NCBI RefSeq assembly: GCF_040939455.1
Contig: NC_134108.1
Coordinates: forward strand, 83,682,001 to 83,746,000
From: Microcebus murinus
Taxonomy: Eukaryota; Chordata; Mammalia; Primates; Cheirogaleidae
Length of the DNA: 64,000 nt
Direction: 5' to 3'
In this document: one piece after another, positions 24,940-35,974 of the stretch
Layout of the letters: every line of letters starts with the position of its first letter
How positions within the stretch are numbered: position 1 is the first letter of the stretch
The notes under the pieces: model-generated
Databases searched by the model: none
Told to the model about the DNA's origin: nothing
Seen by the model: the letters and a program-made list of their open reading frames with translations, nothing else
Made by a program: the position numbers and the translations under genes

Positions 24940-25485
24940 TCCAGAAATAAGAAATAACCCTAGAAACAAAGAAAATGCTAACTGAAAGGGAACTTATTGC
25001 TAAAATTAATGGTTGGCTTTCCAGTAACTACAAGGCTAGGAAAAAGAAAGGTAAAATACTCAGTTACTAAAAATCGGTTAAATCTGCTGTTCTAAAGAAA
25101 CAAATTAAAATCCCCACTTTCTTCTCTAATGTTTACTTATTGACTCATAGTATCATTGTCTATTATCCTATTTACAGTTTGCCACTCACAGAAAACTATT
25201 GAGTAAAAGGTAAGTGCCAGGGTTCATTTTTAAGTTTTTACTCCTTTGAACCATAATATCAAAAGGTCAAGCAGTAAGAATAAAACGCTTTCTCAAGTTA
25301 GATGAATGTGTTATAGACCAGGACAGTAGGCTGTTCTAAAGTTATACATCTGAAAGAGAAATCACCCAGCTTGCATGGAAAAAAAGCACGCACAATTCTG
25401 GTTAAACACCCAAAACCTAAGATTTGCCAAGACCTTCCATTCAACCTTCTAGTAGTTTTATCTGTCCATTTCTTTTTATCACTAT
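23946..25485. other. Unannotated sequence with one (AC)n tract
   Basis: No gene or recognisable interspersed repeat. A pure AC microsatellite lies at 24902-24936. Confidence 0.45.
24902..24936 (+). repeat. (AC)n microsatellite
   Basis: About 17 uninterrupted AC units, likely polymorphic. Confidence 0.95.
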
Positions 25486-25488
25486 TGT

Positions 25489-25512
25489 AAAAAAAAAAAA
25501 AAAAAAAAAAAA
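25489..25512 (+). repeat. Poly(A) tract of 24
   Basis: An uninterrupted A run with no recognisable retroelement directly upstream and no convincing target duplication around it. Confidence 0.9.
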
Positions 25513-25529
25513 GTGTCTTTTACCTGAAT

Positions 25530-25735
25530 TACTAAATCATTTTGTAATTGGTCCCTTGCCCATAATCTTTCTCTGGCCAGTTCACTTGTCACATTGCAAT
25601 GAAGTGATCTTTTTCAAACTTACATAGGTCTATTTCATTCCTTTTATTATTAAAACTTTTGAATTATGACTCATTATCTTTTAGGATAGCTCTAACTCCC
25701 TAATAGAATTTATAAGACTTCTGTACTATTATATA
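25530..25735 (+). repeat. L2 LINE fragment
   Basis: 'agtgatctttttcaaactta' followed by 'catttcattcctt' and 'aggatagctctaactcccta' follow the order of L2 consensus text ('agtgatctttctaaaa', 'aggataaagtccaaactcct'). Old and diverged. Confidence 0.45.
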
Positions 25736-25802
25736 TGGATAATTTTTTTTTTTTAGCATTTCAGCTCCTTATCTTGTTATAGCCAGAAAACATTAGAGAC
25801 AG

Positions 25803-26152
25803 TGTGGTAGACAGAATAATGCCACCTCCCAAACATGTTCACATCCTGCTTCCCCAAACCCATGTGTCTACTACTTCAGATGGAAAAAAGGACTTTGTCA
25901 ATGTTATTAAATTAAGGATCTTGAGATGGGGAGATTACCCTGAATTCCAATGTAATTGTAAGGTCCTCATAACAGGGATGCAGAAGGTTCAGAGTCAGGA
26001 AAAATTATAACAATGACAGAAACAAAGGTGCGGGAATAAGACAAAGACTAACTTTGGACTTCCAACTGCCAGAACTGTAAAATGATAAATTTGTGCTGTT
26101 TGAAGCCATTATAATTGTTGTTTGTTACAGCAGCAGTAGGGAAATGCATGTA
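25803..26152 (+). mobile_element. MLT1-type LTR (ERVL-MaLR), plus strand
   Basis: Starts 'tgtggtagacagaataatgc'. It contains 'ttaaattaaggatcttgaga', 'tggggagattaccctgaatt', 'ggacttccaactgccagaac' and the terminal 'ttgtttgttacagcagcagt', all hallmarks of MLT1C/D-like LTRs. A polyadenylation-like 'gataaatttgtgctgttt' lies near the 3' end. Solo LTR, with no internal region adjacent. Confidence 0.85.
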
Positions 26153-26314
26153 GTTGGTAAATCCAAAGAAGCCAAAAGAAGGAAATAAATCAAATCTATG
26201 AAGTCATAGAGATGTGATTTTAGATAGGAGGAATCACAAGGCAGAAGTAGTTATGGGCGTTGTGGAGAAAAAAAATGAAGAGGGCCTAAAATAATGAATA
26301 AATACCTCATATAT

Positions 26315-26785
26315 ATATACATATATATATGAATTGGAAGAAGCATTATTTTAATATGTAAATTCTTACAAAGTTAATATATATTTATTATAATCTCAAT
26401 AAAACTTGCAAAAGTTATTCATATTGATTGACATTAATTGACAAAATGGTCCTAAAATGTACACACAAATGCAAAGGATCTAGAGCAATTAATATACTCT
26501 TGAAGGAAAGAGGATGCCAGATTCTAAGACTTAAAATTACAATAAATAAGATAGAAGAATTGGAATAGTAGTGTTAGAATAAGATAGAGAGTAAATAAAT
26601 AGACTCATATATGGTCACTTGATTTTTCAATAAAGACAATAATGCAATTCAGTGGACAAAAGAAGGTATTTCCTATAAAGTATGCTGGAGTAACTGGATA
26701 TATTTATTATAAAAAAATATAAATCATTGACTCTACTTCATAACATAGTAAAAAATTAATTCAAAAAATGTGAGAGCAAAATCCA
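26315..26785 (+). repeat. Old L1 ORF2 fragment, plus strand
   Basis: Phrases in ORF2 order: 'gaattggaagaagcattatt', 'tcctaaaatgtacacacaaa', 'cagattctaagacttaaaat', 'gactcatatatggtcacttg', 'gctggagtaactggatatat'. Frame destroyed. Confidence 0.65.
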
Positions 26786-26809
26786 CAATGGGATGGGAGA
26801 GAGAGTCAG

Positions 26810-27490
26810 AGAGAGAGAATACCATACAGTTTGCATTCTATTGTGTTTGGCTTCTTTCACTCAACATGTTTTGAAAACTAATCCATATATTATTCTTTGT
26901 ATCCTCAGTTTCTTCATTTTTATCACAGAGTAGTATTCGATTTTATTAATATGTATAAACCACAGATTTGTTTATCCACTCTTTTCTTATGAAAAAGTGA
27001 CTTTCAGTTTTAGGTTATTATAAAAAAAAACTTTTATAACACTGTTGAACAATGATTTGTATGTTTTAACATCTTTTTCCATTCATCTTTGATAAACAAC
27101 TTAGAGGGTAATAGCTGAGCCACAGGGTAGATACATGTTTAACTTTTCAAATATCTATCAAACAGTTGCCCAAAGTGATCGTTCCATTTTATCAGAAATA
27201 TATGAATATTTTGATTCTCCCTATATTTAGAGTTGTCAGTATCTTTTATTTTAGCCAATCTAGTGGTTGGAAAATATGGTTTTAATTTGCATTTACCTAG
27301 AGGCTAATTATGTAAAGTATATTTTCATGTGTGTACTGTCCATTCTTTCACATGTTGTTGGGAAATATCTATTTAAATCTGTTGCTCATTTTATTGGTTT
27401 TTCTGCTGTTTTATTGTTGGCTAATAAGTTCCATATAAATTTTTCAGATATTTTTACTGAAAATAAATTTTTTCATAATATGTGATATGC
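26810..27490 (-). repeat. Old L1M 3' region, minus strand
   Basis: Antisense L1 text: 'ttggcttctttcactcaaca', 'agtagtattcgattttatta', 'ttagccaatctagtggttgg', 'ttttaatttgcatttaccta'. A younger L1 with its tail at about 27491 is inserted at or next to its end. Confidence 0.75.
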
Positions 27491-28285
27491 TTTTTTATTA
27501 CTTATATGATATCTTATTTATTTCAGAATATTATGGGGGTACAAACTCTTTGGTTACATATATTCCCTTTGCATCACCCTAGTCAGAATTACAAGCATGC
27601 TCATCTACCAGACAGTGCACATCACACCTGTTAGGTGCGAATTTACCCTACCCCCCCCTCCCCTTGCCCACCTGCCTGACACCTCATGAATGCTACTTCT
27701 ATATGTGCACATAAGTTTTTATCAATTAGTAGTAACTTAATGGTGGGTACATGTCGTGTTCGTTTTCCATTCTTGTGATACCTCACTCAGAAGAATAGGA
27801 GCTGATCACATTACAAAGCTTCCACACAGCCAAGGTACCTATCATTAGAGTGAATAGACAACCTACAGAATGAAAGAAAATACTTGCATGCTATACATCT
27901 GATAAAGGGCTGATAACCATAATCTACAAAGAACTCAAGCAAATCGGTAATAAAAATGAAACAACCCCATTGAAAAATGGGCAAAAGACATGAACAGAAT
28001 TTTTTTCAAAAGAAGATAGACAAATGGCCAAGAAACATATGAAAACATGCTCAACATCTCTAATCATCAGGGAATTGCAAATCAAAACCACAAGGAGATA
28101 TCACTTAACTCCAGCGAGAATGGCTTTTATCAATAAATCCCAAAACAAGAAGTGTTGCCATGAATGTGAGAGGTAGGAATACTCATACACTGCTGGTGGG
28201 ACTGCAAACTAGTACAACCTGTGTGGAAATTAATATGGAGATATCTCAAAAAACTAAAAGTAGAACTACCATTTGCAGTTTAATA
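27491..28285 (-). mobile_element. Lemur-type L1 3' end with 5' inversion
   Basis: From 27805 down to 27491 the minus strand carries the L1 3' UTR and tail ('ttgtacccccataatattct' then 'gaaataaataag'). From 27806 to 28285 the L1 text runs on the plus strand ('cattacaaagcttccacaca', 'ctgataaagggctgataacc', 'aatcatcagggaattgcaaa', 'cactgctggtgggactgcaa'). This head-to-head arrangement, with a single tail, is the signature of twin-primed L1 insertion. About 300 bp of L1 between the two internal break positions is missing. No target duplication could be defined. Confidence 0.8.
27646..27669 (-). other. G-quadruplex motif in L1 3' UTR
   Basis: C-runs of 3, 8, 4 and 3 separated by short loops on the plus strand give a four-run G-quadruplex motif on the minus (L1 sense) strand. 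It lies at the polypurine position of the 3' UTR. Confidence 0.7.
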
Positions 28286-29194
28286 AAGAAAACAAACACA
28301 TATACATGCATTATAATAATCAATTATACTTTATCATATTTTCAAAGAGAGTCAATATTCCATCATGTATTCAAAGAGAAACAAAATAACTCAGGAGTGA
28401 ATTTAAAGAACCTAGCAAAGTAGCACATCTTTATTTTATCAGTAAAAATCATCTAAGATGATTATAACTATAGGAGCACACATCTTTGGTATATAGTGGC
28501 AGTTTCCAAATACAGATATATATTAGAAAAAAATTTGGAACTTAAAAAAATAGGAATTTCCCAGACTACACTGGGGATAATGATTCAAAATACTCAGAGG
28601 TCAGAAGATTATAAAAGTATTACTTCTCCCATAATATTTCTTCCTTACACAAATTCCTAAAAAAAAAACCATGATGGTCTCCATTCTTACATGTGAAGAA
28701 ACTGTGACCAAGGAAAGGTGAGGTAGAACATTTTTTTCTTAAAGTTCTTAGTAATTGGGAAATTGTGAAAGACATTTTCAGTTGCACATAGGTAATTTTG
28801 TATATAATTTTAAAGTAATTTTGATAAAAAAGTTATCATGAATCAAATGATATAAATCTAAACCATTAAATGCAATCAAGGAGGAATCATCATCATCAAC
28901 AACAAAACATTTTAAAAACTATCCTTCCCAAGTGATATAAGTCCATATATTTCTATATCATTCATGCAACCTGGGATTGGGGTGGTGGAGTAAGAAAAAG
29001 AGTTTGGAGAATGGCCACTTCCGTTTTTTTTCTTTGAGTCTATTAACTTGATTACTAGTCATCTTTCTCTTTTTAAGTGTCCAATGTTTAAAACTTCTAA
29101 CTTTGGCTCAACTACTTTGGAGGGTTGAGGAAAATTGAAATAGGTTGTAAATTAGTAAGATAGTATGGATGCCATTCTTCAACAGAGGTTATTT
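28286..29194. other. Unannotated sequence with a possible MIR piece
   Basis: About 28665-28730 ('attcttacatgtgaagaaac' and 'accaaggaaaggtga') resembles the antisense of the MIR core. The rest has no gene or recognisable repeat. Confidence 0.4.
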
Positions 29195-29305
29195 AATAAT
29201 CCTAAAGTCAAAAATGTAGTGAGTGGCAGAGTTGAAAGTCAAAGTTTTGCCTAAATGCAAATTTCATTTTTTTTCACTACACAAGCTATGGCTGGGCTTT
29301 AGCCT
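29195..29305 (-). repeat. MIR SINE fragment, minus strand
   Basis: 'agtgagtggcagagttgaaa' and the downstream 'cactacacaagctatgg' follow the antisense of the MIR consensus. Old tRNA-derived SINE, no target duplication visible. Confidence 0.6.
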
Positions 29306-29764
29306 TCTAAATTTACTTTTCCTCATAAAAATAGAATAATACTTAAGGAAAATACAATCATTGCACTTAGTTTTGAGGAAAAGGAATTAAATGATTTTAA
29401 ACCTACAAATTCTCCATCAGCTATCCAAAACCATGCTAAATCCCTAAAAGAAATAAGCATATGGGACAATCCGGATATCACTTAATTGATATAGAATTTT
29501 TTTTTCTGCAAACACAGCACACCTGAGTGGATTAGTGAGCCAACATAGATGAACTTGCCTGGACACTTATGTACAGATAAAGTCTAAAACAAAACCAGAC
29601 TTCTTGACTTCTTTTACCTTGTCCTAACACAACTATTACTTTTTTAAATGTTACATTATATTTATATTATTTAAATGTTATATTTTAATTTTATATTAAG
29701 TAGGAATTACAAATTTAAAAAATGTGATAGAAAAGGTTAGAGCAAGAAAATTTTAATATACTAT
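29306..29764. other. Unannotated AT-rich sequence
   Basis: No gene seen. Contains a loose repetition of 'aaatgttacattatat'-like text at 29647-29695. Confidence 0.4.
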
Positions 29765-29890
29765 TTGTGTTTCCTCAAGTGAGTTACATAACTCCTCTAA
29801 TCTTCAGTTTTCTCATTTGCATATTGAGGCTATTGTAGAGTTAGAAAGAAATTGGGCATGAAAAACTCTTAGTAGAGCATCTAAAAGATT
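29765..29890 (+). repeat. MIR SINE fragment, plus strand
   Basis: 'aagtgagttacataactcct' followed by 'taatcttcagttttctcatt' and later 'tagtagagcatct' matches the MIR consensus order (pattern: tgagttacttaacctct, cctcagtttcctcat, taga-cagtgcct). Confidence 0.7.
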
Positions 29891-30519
29891 GTTTTTTTTC
29901 TTACCTTTAGTTTGTTATTCTTTTCATTATGTTAGTAAACCAGCAGTTCTCTCCTAAGGTTTACAGCAAAGTCATTCTAAACCTCCTTCCACATGCCTTG
30001 TCAAAGAGGTCAACTTAATAAGCACGCTACTACAGACATTTTTCCAGGTAAATAACACAGAACAAAGAATGTGGCTGATATAACCCTGCTTTACACCACA
30101 TGTCAATATTCTCAGCAAGAAGACAGAGAAACAATAAAAAGGATTTAGACGTTTTTGTTTTTGTCATAGAAAACTCTGTTCAGCAAATATTCTTTCGTAT
30201 CTAGTAAGAACTGAGTCAAGGGAACTGAGGTTACCAGTAGTAACTTTGCCCAACCGTTATTGACCGTCTTGGATTGGGATGGAGCCTACCTCATTTTAGG
30301 CCAAGATTTAACTTGTTTATTTTTCTGGGATTGATATACAATAGTAATGGGATCCCAATGTCTCAAAATGGAGTCACTTATATTAGGGGCCATGAAGCCC
30401 ACAGTAAAATTGTTTTTTCTTTAAAGTGAAATATATATATCTGTATTGAGCTCTTAGTAAAGTTACTTTCTTCCAAGTGATAAGCACATGTATAATAGAG
30501 TAAGATGCTGAGATAACAC
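29891..30519. other. Unannotated sequence
   Basis: No gene or confident repeat. 30240-30400 is GC-richer and may belong to the block that follows. Confidence 0.35.
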
Positions 30520-30900
30520 TTGCTTTGGCCCTTAATGACAGTGAACACACCTACAGAGAGTCATAAAAAATATGAAGGGATTGGCAATGTCCAAGGGGCT
30601 TTTGGAATATCCACTCTTGAGGATTCTGAAGCCGCAGCCCAGGATGCCCTGCACAGAGAGGAGCCTCTCTTGCTCCTACGTTTGGCACCTAAAAGAGACG
30701 TCCTGACTGGCTGGAGGTTGTGTATGAATGGACGGGGTTCTCAAGCCTCCAGTCTGGTTCCTTTTCCCCTAGTCACTGTCTTCAATAGTTGTATTGTGAA
30801 TGTTTGCTTGATTGTGTGTGTGAATCTCTCACGATAAACTGTGAATTTGAGAATCACTCGTTGCCTATTGGGTCATTGTGAAACCTTCCGGGAAAGGAAA
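30520..30900. other. GC-richer unclassified block, possible LTR
   Basis: Contains a 105-codon open frame (30520-30837) with no recognisable domain. Its 3' side ('ctctcacgataaactgtgaa' and 'cactcgttgcctattgggtc') has the look of an LTR R/U5 end. Too weak to classify. Confidence 0.3.
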
Positions 30901-31598
30901 AGTTAGCACACCAGCTCAACTAACCTGATGAACATAACAATTAAATTTAACTTAACAGAGATTAATGATGGGTATAAAATTAGACACAGTCCTCCATTTA
31001 GGATTAATCTTTCAACCATTCATATTTAAAGGAATTATTAATATACTGGATTAAAATCTGTTATCTTCTTAGCTATTTTCTATTTCTTTTTTGCTTCTTT
31101 GTTTCCCACCTTTTCTGGATTTGAGAGTTTTTTTAAAATAATTTCTATCTCTTCTATTCACTTACTACTTTCTGTAGAGCTACTTCTTGTTTAAGATAGG
31201 GTAATGCTTACCAGATTGGTTTCTGTTTGATTTTGGTTCTATGCTTTTCCTTTGTGCCTTAGATTCCATTCCGGCACACTCTTGTTCCTCTCTTCTTTCT
31301 TTCTCAGTAATATTCTGCTGTTATTTGTTATTTCAGGCCTGTTAGTTTGGTAGTGGAAGGTGGAGGAGAAGTAAGTGGTAGATGTGTGAAATCAGTTTTT
31401 CTGTCTCAGTTTTATACCTGTACCACATACATGGGTTTTGGAGAGATGGCCTTCTCAGTTTCTCTGACCCATCCCTGGTTGTAGTTGTGGGATCACTGTA
31501 TAATACTCATTCTCTTCTAAGGGTAGATTTTAGCCCCCTCCTTTTTTGTTCCACTAATTGTAATAGGTGTTTACCAGTTTCTTAAGGTCAGTATACTA
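30901..31598. other. Unannotated pyrimidine-rich sequence
   Basis: T/C-rich on the plus strand. May be antisense of an old LINE, but no diagnostic phrase was found. No gene. Confidence 0.35.
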
Positions 31599-31925
31599 TT
31601 GCAGGTCCTGTCACAGATTGAACTTTGCTCTATAGTGGAGATAGCAGATAAAGATGTTGGCAGTGTTTCTTCCCCCTCTTGCATGACTGCTACTCCCCTA
31701 CACAGTTCTGCACTTAAGAAGACCAGACGTAGTTCTGCACTTAAGAGGACCAGACACAGTTCTGGTCTTTCTGTGAATGCCTGGTGGGCTTTCTGCAGGA
31801 CAAGTCCTCGTGATGGTGCAGAATTTTACAACATTCAGAGTCCTTCTGGTCCACACTCAGCCTTTACCAATTTGTCAGATATTCTAGTTAAATTCTTCCT
31901 GTCGGTGTCTGGTTGCATGCACTAA
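31599..31925 (+). other. 108-codon open frame of unknown origin
   Basis: An ATG-to-stop frame with no recognisable domain, signal peptide or membrane segment. It holds an in-frame 9-residue repeat (SSALKKTR-R then SSALKRTR-H) caused by the tandem DNA repeat at 31704-31764. The repeat is a multiple of three, so the frame may be open by chance. No splice or retrocopy structure supports it as a gene. Confidence 0.25.
31704..31764 (+). repeat. 27-bp tandem repeat, 2.3 copies
   Basis: The unit begins 'agttctgcacttaagaagac'. Copies lie at 31704-31730 and 31731-31757 with three mismatches between them, then a partial third copy to 31764. Confidence 0.9.
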
Positions 31926-31937
31926 GTAAGTGCATGC
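31915..31937. other. Perfect 9-bp inverted repeat
   Basis: 'gcatgcact' at 31915-31923 and its complement 'agtgcatgc' at 31929-31937 flank the 5-bp spacer 'aagta'. Could form a small hairpin. It lies at the end of the frame above. Confidence 0.85.
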
Positions 31938-33734
31938 TCATGGATCTTTTCTCCTTGAATATAATGTCTCTCCATAGATTTGAGGGCCATTACTTTATGA
32001 ATACAGTGCTCCAGTGCATTTGGAAAAGAAAGAAAGCATGTAGTTGAGCTTCTTCTTCTTCTTTTTTTTTTTTGGAATAGTAGGAAAGACAGTACTTATA
32101 GCTCTCTATATGATGGGATGGAAGCCAGAGGCTTCATCTTTTGAAATATTAATTATTTATTCTATTAAACTATACATAAATGTATTCTCTAAATGCATTA
32201 ACAGAGTGGTAAACAGGTCAAAATATTATTTATTGTTATTTAACAAGGCAAGACTAAAATAACCTGAGAGACCTTTAGAGTTAGAGGTAAAATAACAAAC
32301 ATTCTTATAATTAAAACGCTAGCACTGTAGGTTATTAAAATGTGGTTTATATTTTACCAGTTTTTGATTTGAGGTGTCCTTCAATATTAAAAATTGTTGA
32401 AATGTAAAGACTGAAGAAGAAAAAGAAAATACAGGGATCTGAAACTCACAAGCAAAGACAAAAATTAGATGTGTAACAAATCTGGCTAAATTTCTTGCTG
32501 CATTTTAGCACTAAATTGAATTCTGAACTTCCTGGCAGGCAAGACAGAAATCTAGACTTGTTATCAGTCAAACTAGGTTCTGTTGAATACCACTTTGGTT
32601 TTGTAACACTTTCTCATCTCTAGGGTTTCAGGTATACATTAGCAGTATATTAATTTTGGGAATGAAGCCTTTCTATTCATTGATGAAAGCACAGACCTAG
32701 GGGGAAATACTTGCCATTTGCACAGAAGTGATTCCTTAATCCTACCTAAGGGAAAACCAACCTAATAAAGGTAGCAGTATATATAACTTAGATATAAAAC
32801 ACCCTCAGGAAAGCGTCTTACTTACAAAAGCAAGATCTTTGAAAATTCTGCAGGATATTTTCTTTATTAAACTAGGACCCACAATTCCTGACAAGTGTTA
32901 CTATGTGGTGTTACTAAGTGAACTCAAAATGAAAGATTACTTTGATCAAAAATGTACTATCAAATCTACACATATTCTATATTATATATGTGCATATTTA
33001 TATATAGTTAATCTTATAATTTAAGGTTATGAGCTTATACATAGTACAAATTAGATAACTTTCCATGATAAATTTACTGTTAGTAAAAGATTATGTACCC
33101 TGCTTCTCTGGCCTGGCCAAGGGAGGGGGTGTGTATGCTTTAAATACAAAAGTTTTACAGATAATAACAGGTGTTATACATAATTGTTTTTACTTTAAAA
33201 GTTTCTTGTCTCAAATTATATTAAAATCTAGAAAAGGATGAGGAGGAATCTAGATAAAAATTTGGCTCTACAAAACAGTAAATAATTATTAAATATAAAG
33301 AAAAATAGAAAGATGGAGTCCACAAAAAGTAGATACAACGAGTCTAATTGTGTCAGTTGGCTGTGAGCAAAAAAGTCATAAATGTTTAGAAAAATACAAA
33401 TAGGTTTAAAAATAAACCTTAAATTTAGGACAATATGAATAAGGTGAATTATACCTTGAAGAAGATCCAATATTAAGAAATGTAAATGATCTTTACTAGT
33501 GAATTTATTTAAAGGAAAACTAACATATTTTAGATATGATTAGTAACTAGTACTTTGGAAATACAGTTGGAACTGTATTCTTTGGCATAGCAATATCATA
33601 TCTTGGTGACCAGGACTTGGCATTTTGGGTAAATGTAATTGTTTTCTGAATATAATATAGACTTTGAGCAGGAAAAATATTTCTTATTTATTTCACCATA
33701 TACCCACTTTAATTGTAAGATAACAAGTTTGGTA
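31938..33734. other. AT-rich unannotated sequence
   Basis: No gene seen. A T-run preceded by TTC units (about 32049-32073) could be the reversed tail of a minus-strand retro-insertion, but no target duplication or parent was found. Confidence 0.4.
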
Positions 33735-33845
33735 GTTATTAGTAGTTCCCATTTATTTGATGTCAATTAATAATTTGATGACATATGTTTTCTACATATT
33801 TTAGTAATAATCTTGTACACTTCACAACATGCCTCAAACAAATTT
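33735..33845 (+). repeat. Possible MIR fragment
   Basis: 'tagttcccatttatttgatg' and 'attttagtaataatcttgta' resemble the MIR-type 'acatttattgag' and 'attaactcatttaatcct' stretches. Weak. Confidence 0.35.
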
Positions 33846-33884
33846 AAAATATAAAAGCAACATTAATGTTAAAAGTTAACTCAT

Positions 33885-34015
33885 ATTTAATGGGTACAAT
33901 GTACACCATCTTAATGATGGGCACACTCGGAACTTTGATGCAGTACAAAAGCAATCCATGTAGCCAAAATATTTGTACCCTCATAATATTCTGAAATAAA
34001 AAAGAAAAACAAAAA
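33885..34015 (+). repeat. L1 3' end, severely 5'-truncated
   Basis: 'ttaatgggtacaatgtacac', 'gatgggcacactcggaactt' and 'cctcataatattctgaaata' are the last part of a strepsirrhine-type L1 3' UTR, followed by an A-rich tail. About 130 bp survive. Confidence 0.85.
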
Positions 34016-34720
34016 AATAATTAACTGAATATCATTGTGTGTTCTGAGACTTTATGGCCCTCTTATTTTTACTTTCCTCCTTTTATTTATGATGATGTTT
34101 TATTATTGTTCATTACAAGTGTGCACCAAGAATACATAAGAATAAAAGACAATAAATCTCCCAGAGCAAACACACAAAAAGTCAGTTGTTGTATTAATAA
34201 TAATATAACCCCATCTCTGGAGTATCTGCATTTTGTTTAATATGTTTTATTCTCAATAATTGTTTTATGTCTGTAGAGCAGATATCACTTTTATATTTAT
34301 GTTTTAGAAATAACAAAAATGTTTCCTTCTGGTGCTTTATTAAAAATTAAGTACTACATTTATTCTGTAGTTTAATATTGTTACTTATTAATACTTATTA
34401 CTATTAAGTATTACAGTCATTTATCATTTTAATCAATCATTACAAGTTGAAACAGTTCATTTTATTTTTTAAAGATTAAGTTCATGAAAAAATAGCTAGT
34501 TTAAATAAAAATGACTGGTAACAGTAAAATTTCTTCAGTTTTCGATTAATTTTTCTCACAATGTCTGGAAAAGGGTAATTTCCTTCTTCACTCCTTTGCT
34601 GTCTACTAAACAGATTCTTTTTGTAATAATTACTAACAAGGATTTTTATTTCTTCCAATTTTAGTAGACACTTTAATGGATAAGCACTTCAATAGACATT
34701 TCATATTTGGCTGGCTGCAG
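34016..34720. other. AT-rich unannotated sequence
   Basis: No gene or recognisable repeat before the minisatellite at 34721. Confidence 0.4.
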
Positions 34721-35000
34721 TCCTCATGACCTGCCCAGGCACCTGCCAGTGTCCTGTGACCTGCCCAGATGCTGGTTAAGAAGATTATCAAAAAGATAAT
34801 CTCCACAATCAGCCCAGGCAGTAGCCTACATCCCACAACCTGCCCAGGTGCCTGCCAAGGTCTTGCAATACACACAGGTATCTATCAACATTCTGTGACC
34901 TGCCCAGGCATTGGTCAAGGTCCCACAACACACCCAGGAACCCATCAAGGTCCCACAACCTGCCTAGGTGCCAGCCAAGGTTACATTACCCACCTCCATG
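34721..35000 (+). repeat. 30-bp minisatellite at the 5' end of an L1/HAL1-like unit
   Basis: About nine units of a 30-bp repeat (pattern beginning 'tcccacaacctgcccaggtg'). Six lie in exact phase at 34801-34980. Two upstream units are separated from them by a 19-bp insert carrying an 8-bp inverted repeat. The repeat reads as an open decapeptide array (GPTTCPGACQ-like) in the frame 34769-35005. Array-bearing 5' UTRs are known in mammalian LINEs, and LINE ORF1-like sequence follows, so it is best read as a promoter-region array rather than a gene. Confidence 0.8.
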
Positions 35001-35970
35001 GATAAGGACTTACTAAGCCCTCTGCCCAGGCTTTCAACAGCAGTCTGAGGATCAACCCACAAATCCAAACAAATATCCCCAAGCAATGGCTTAGACTATG
35101 ACAACCACAGAGGGATGGGACAATGCAGGAGAACAGTTGTATTACAATTTCTCAATGCATCTGCTTCTCTCACCTAGGTCAATCCACCAGAGTAGAATAC
35201 AGAAATGCTATCTAGAGATATTTTCTTCTTCTAAGTAGAAGAGTTCCCAGCAAAGGCTAACAGGTGCACTTCAAATCTATCAGCCTGGAACTGAGAGAAG
35301 ATGCTTCATATGAAAAGATACCAGCAAAAGATTTCTGGCAAGATGAAAAAGCAAGCTAGTTTTACACCCCTAAATGATCATAATAAATCCACAGCAATGG
35401 ACCCCAACCAAAAGGAAATTGACAAAACGGAAGAAATGGAAGTCAGAATATGAATGGTAAATGAGTTGAATGAAATTGAAGAGAAAGTTGAAAAATCAAA
35501 ACAAAGAAACCAAAAAAAATATTTCAGGAGATGAATGAAAATGGGAAATACTCACTAAAGAGATACATAACATAAGATATAACAGAAGTTAAAGAAATAA
35601 GAATCATTTAGGGAGTTACAAAATTTAGCAGAAAATGTCAACAACAGATTATACCAAGCAGAAATAATCTCAGAGCTTGAAGACAAAGCTTTTGAACCAA
35701 CCCAGTCAGTCAAAGATGAAGAAAAAAAGAAGAAAGAAGAATTATTAATAACCAAATATAGGCCTATGGGAAATTAGTCACTATATGAATTATAGGTATG
35801 CCGGAGGGAGCAGAAAAAAATGTAAAAAAACATGAAAAACATATTTGAGGGAATAATTGTGGAGAGCCTCCCTAGTATCATCAGATATTTAGATATTCAG
35901 AAACAAGATGATCAGTGAACATCAGAAAGATTTATAGCAAGTAGGATGCTTCCAATATGCATAGTCATCA
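35001..35970 (+). repeat. L1/HAL1-like ORF1 remnant
   Basis: After an untranslated stretch, plus-strand text resembles L1 ORF1. It has an A-rich coiled-coil-type region with 'gaatgaaattgaagagaaag' and 'caaagatgaagaaaaaaaga'. The following part holds 'ttataggtatgccggaggga' and 'gagggaataattgtggagag', which fit the domain after the coiled coil. No frame is intact. It may be the L1 proper or its ORF1-only relative HAL1. Confidence 0.6.
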
Positions 35971-35974
35971 ACCT

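Noticed and set aside
25489..25512. Tail of a processed pseudogene
   Set aside because: No duplication flanks the A run, and the neighbouring sequence looks like an old L2.
34721..35000. CRISPR-like array
   Set aside because: The 30-bp units are contiguous with no unique spacers, and the host is a mammal. It is a minisatellite.
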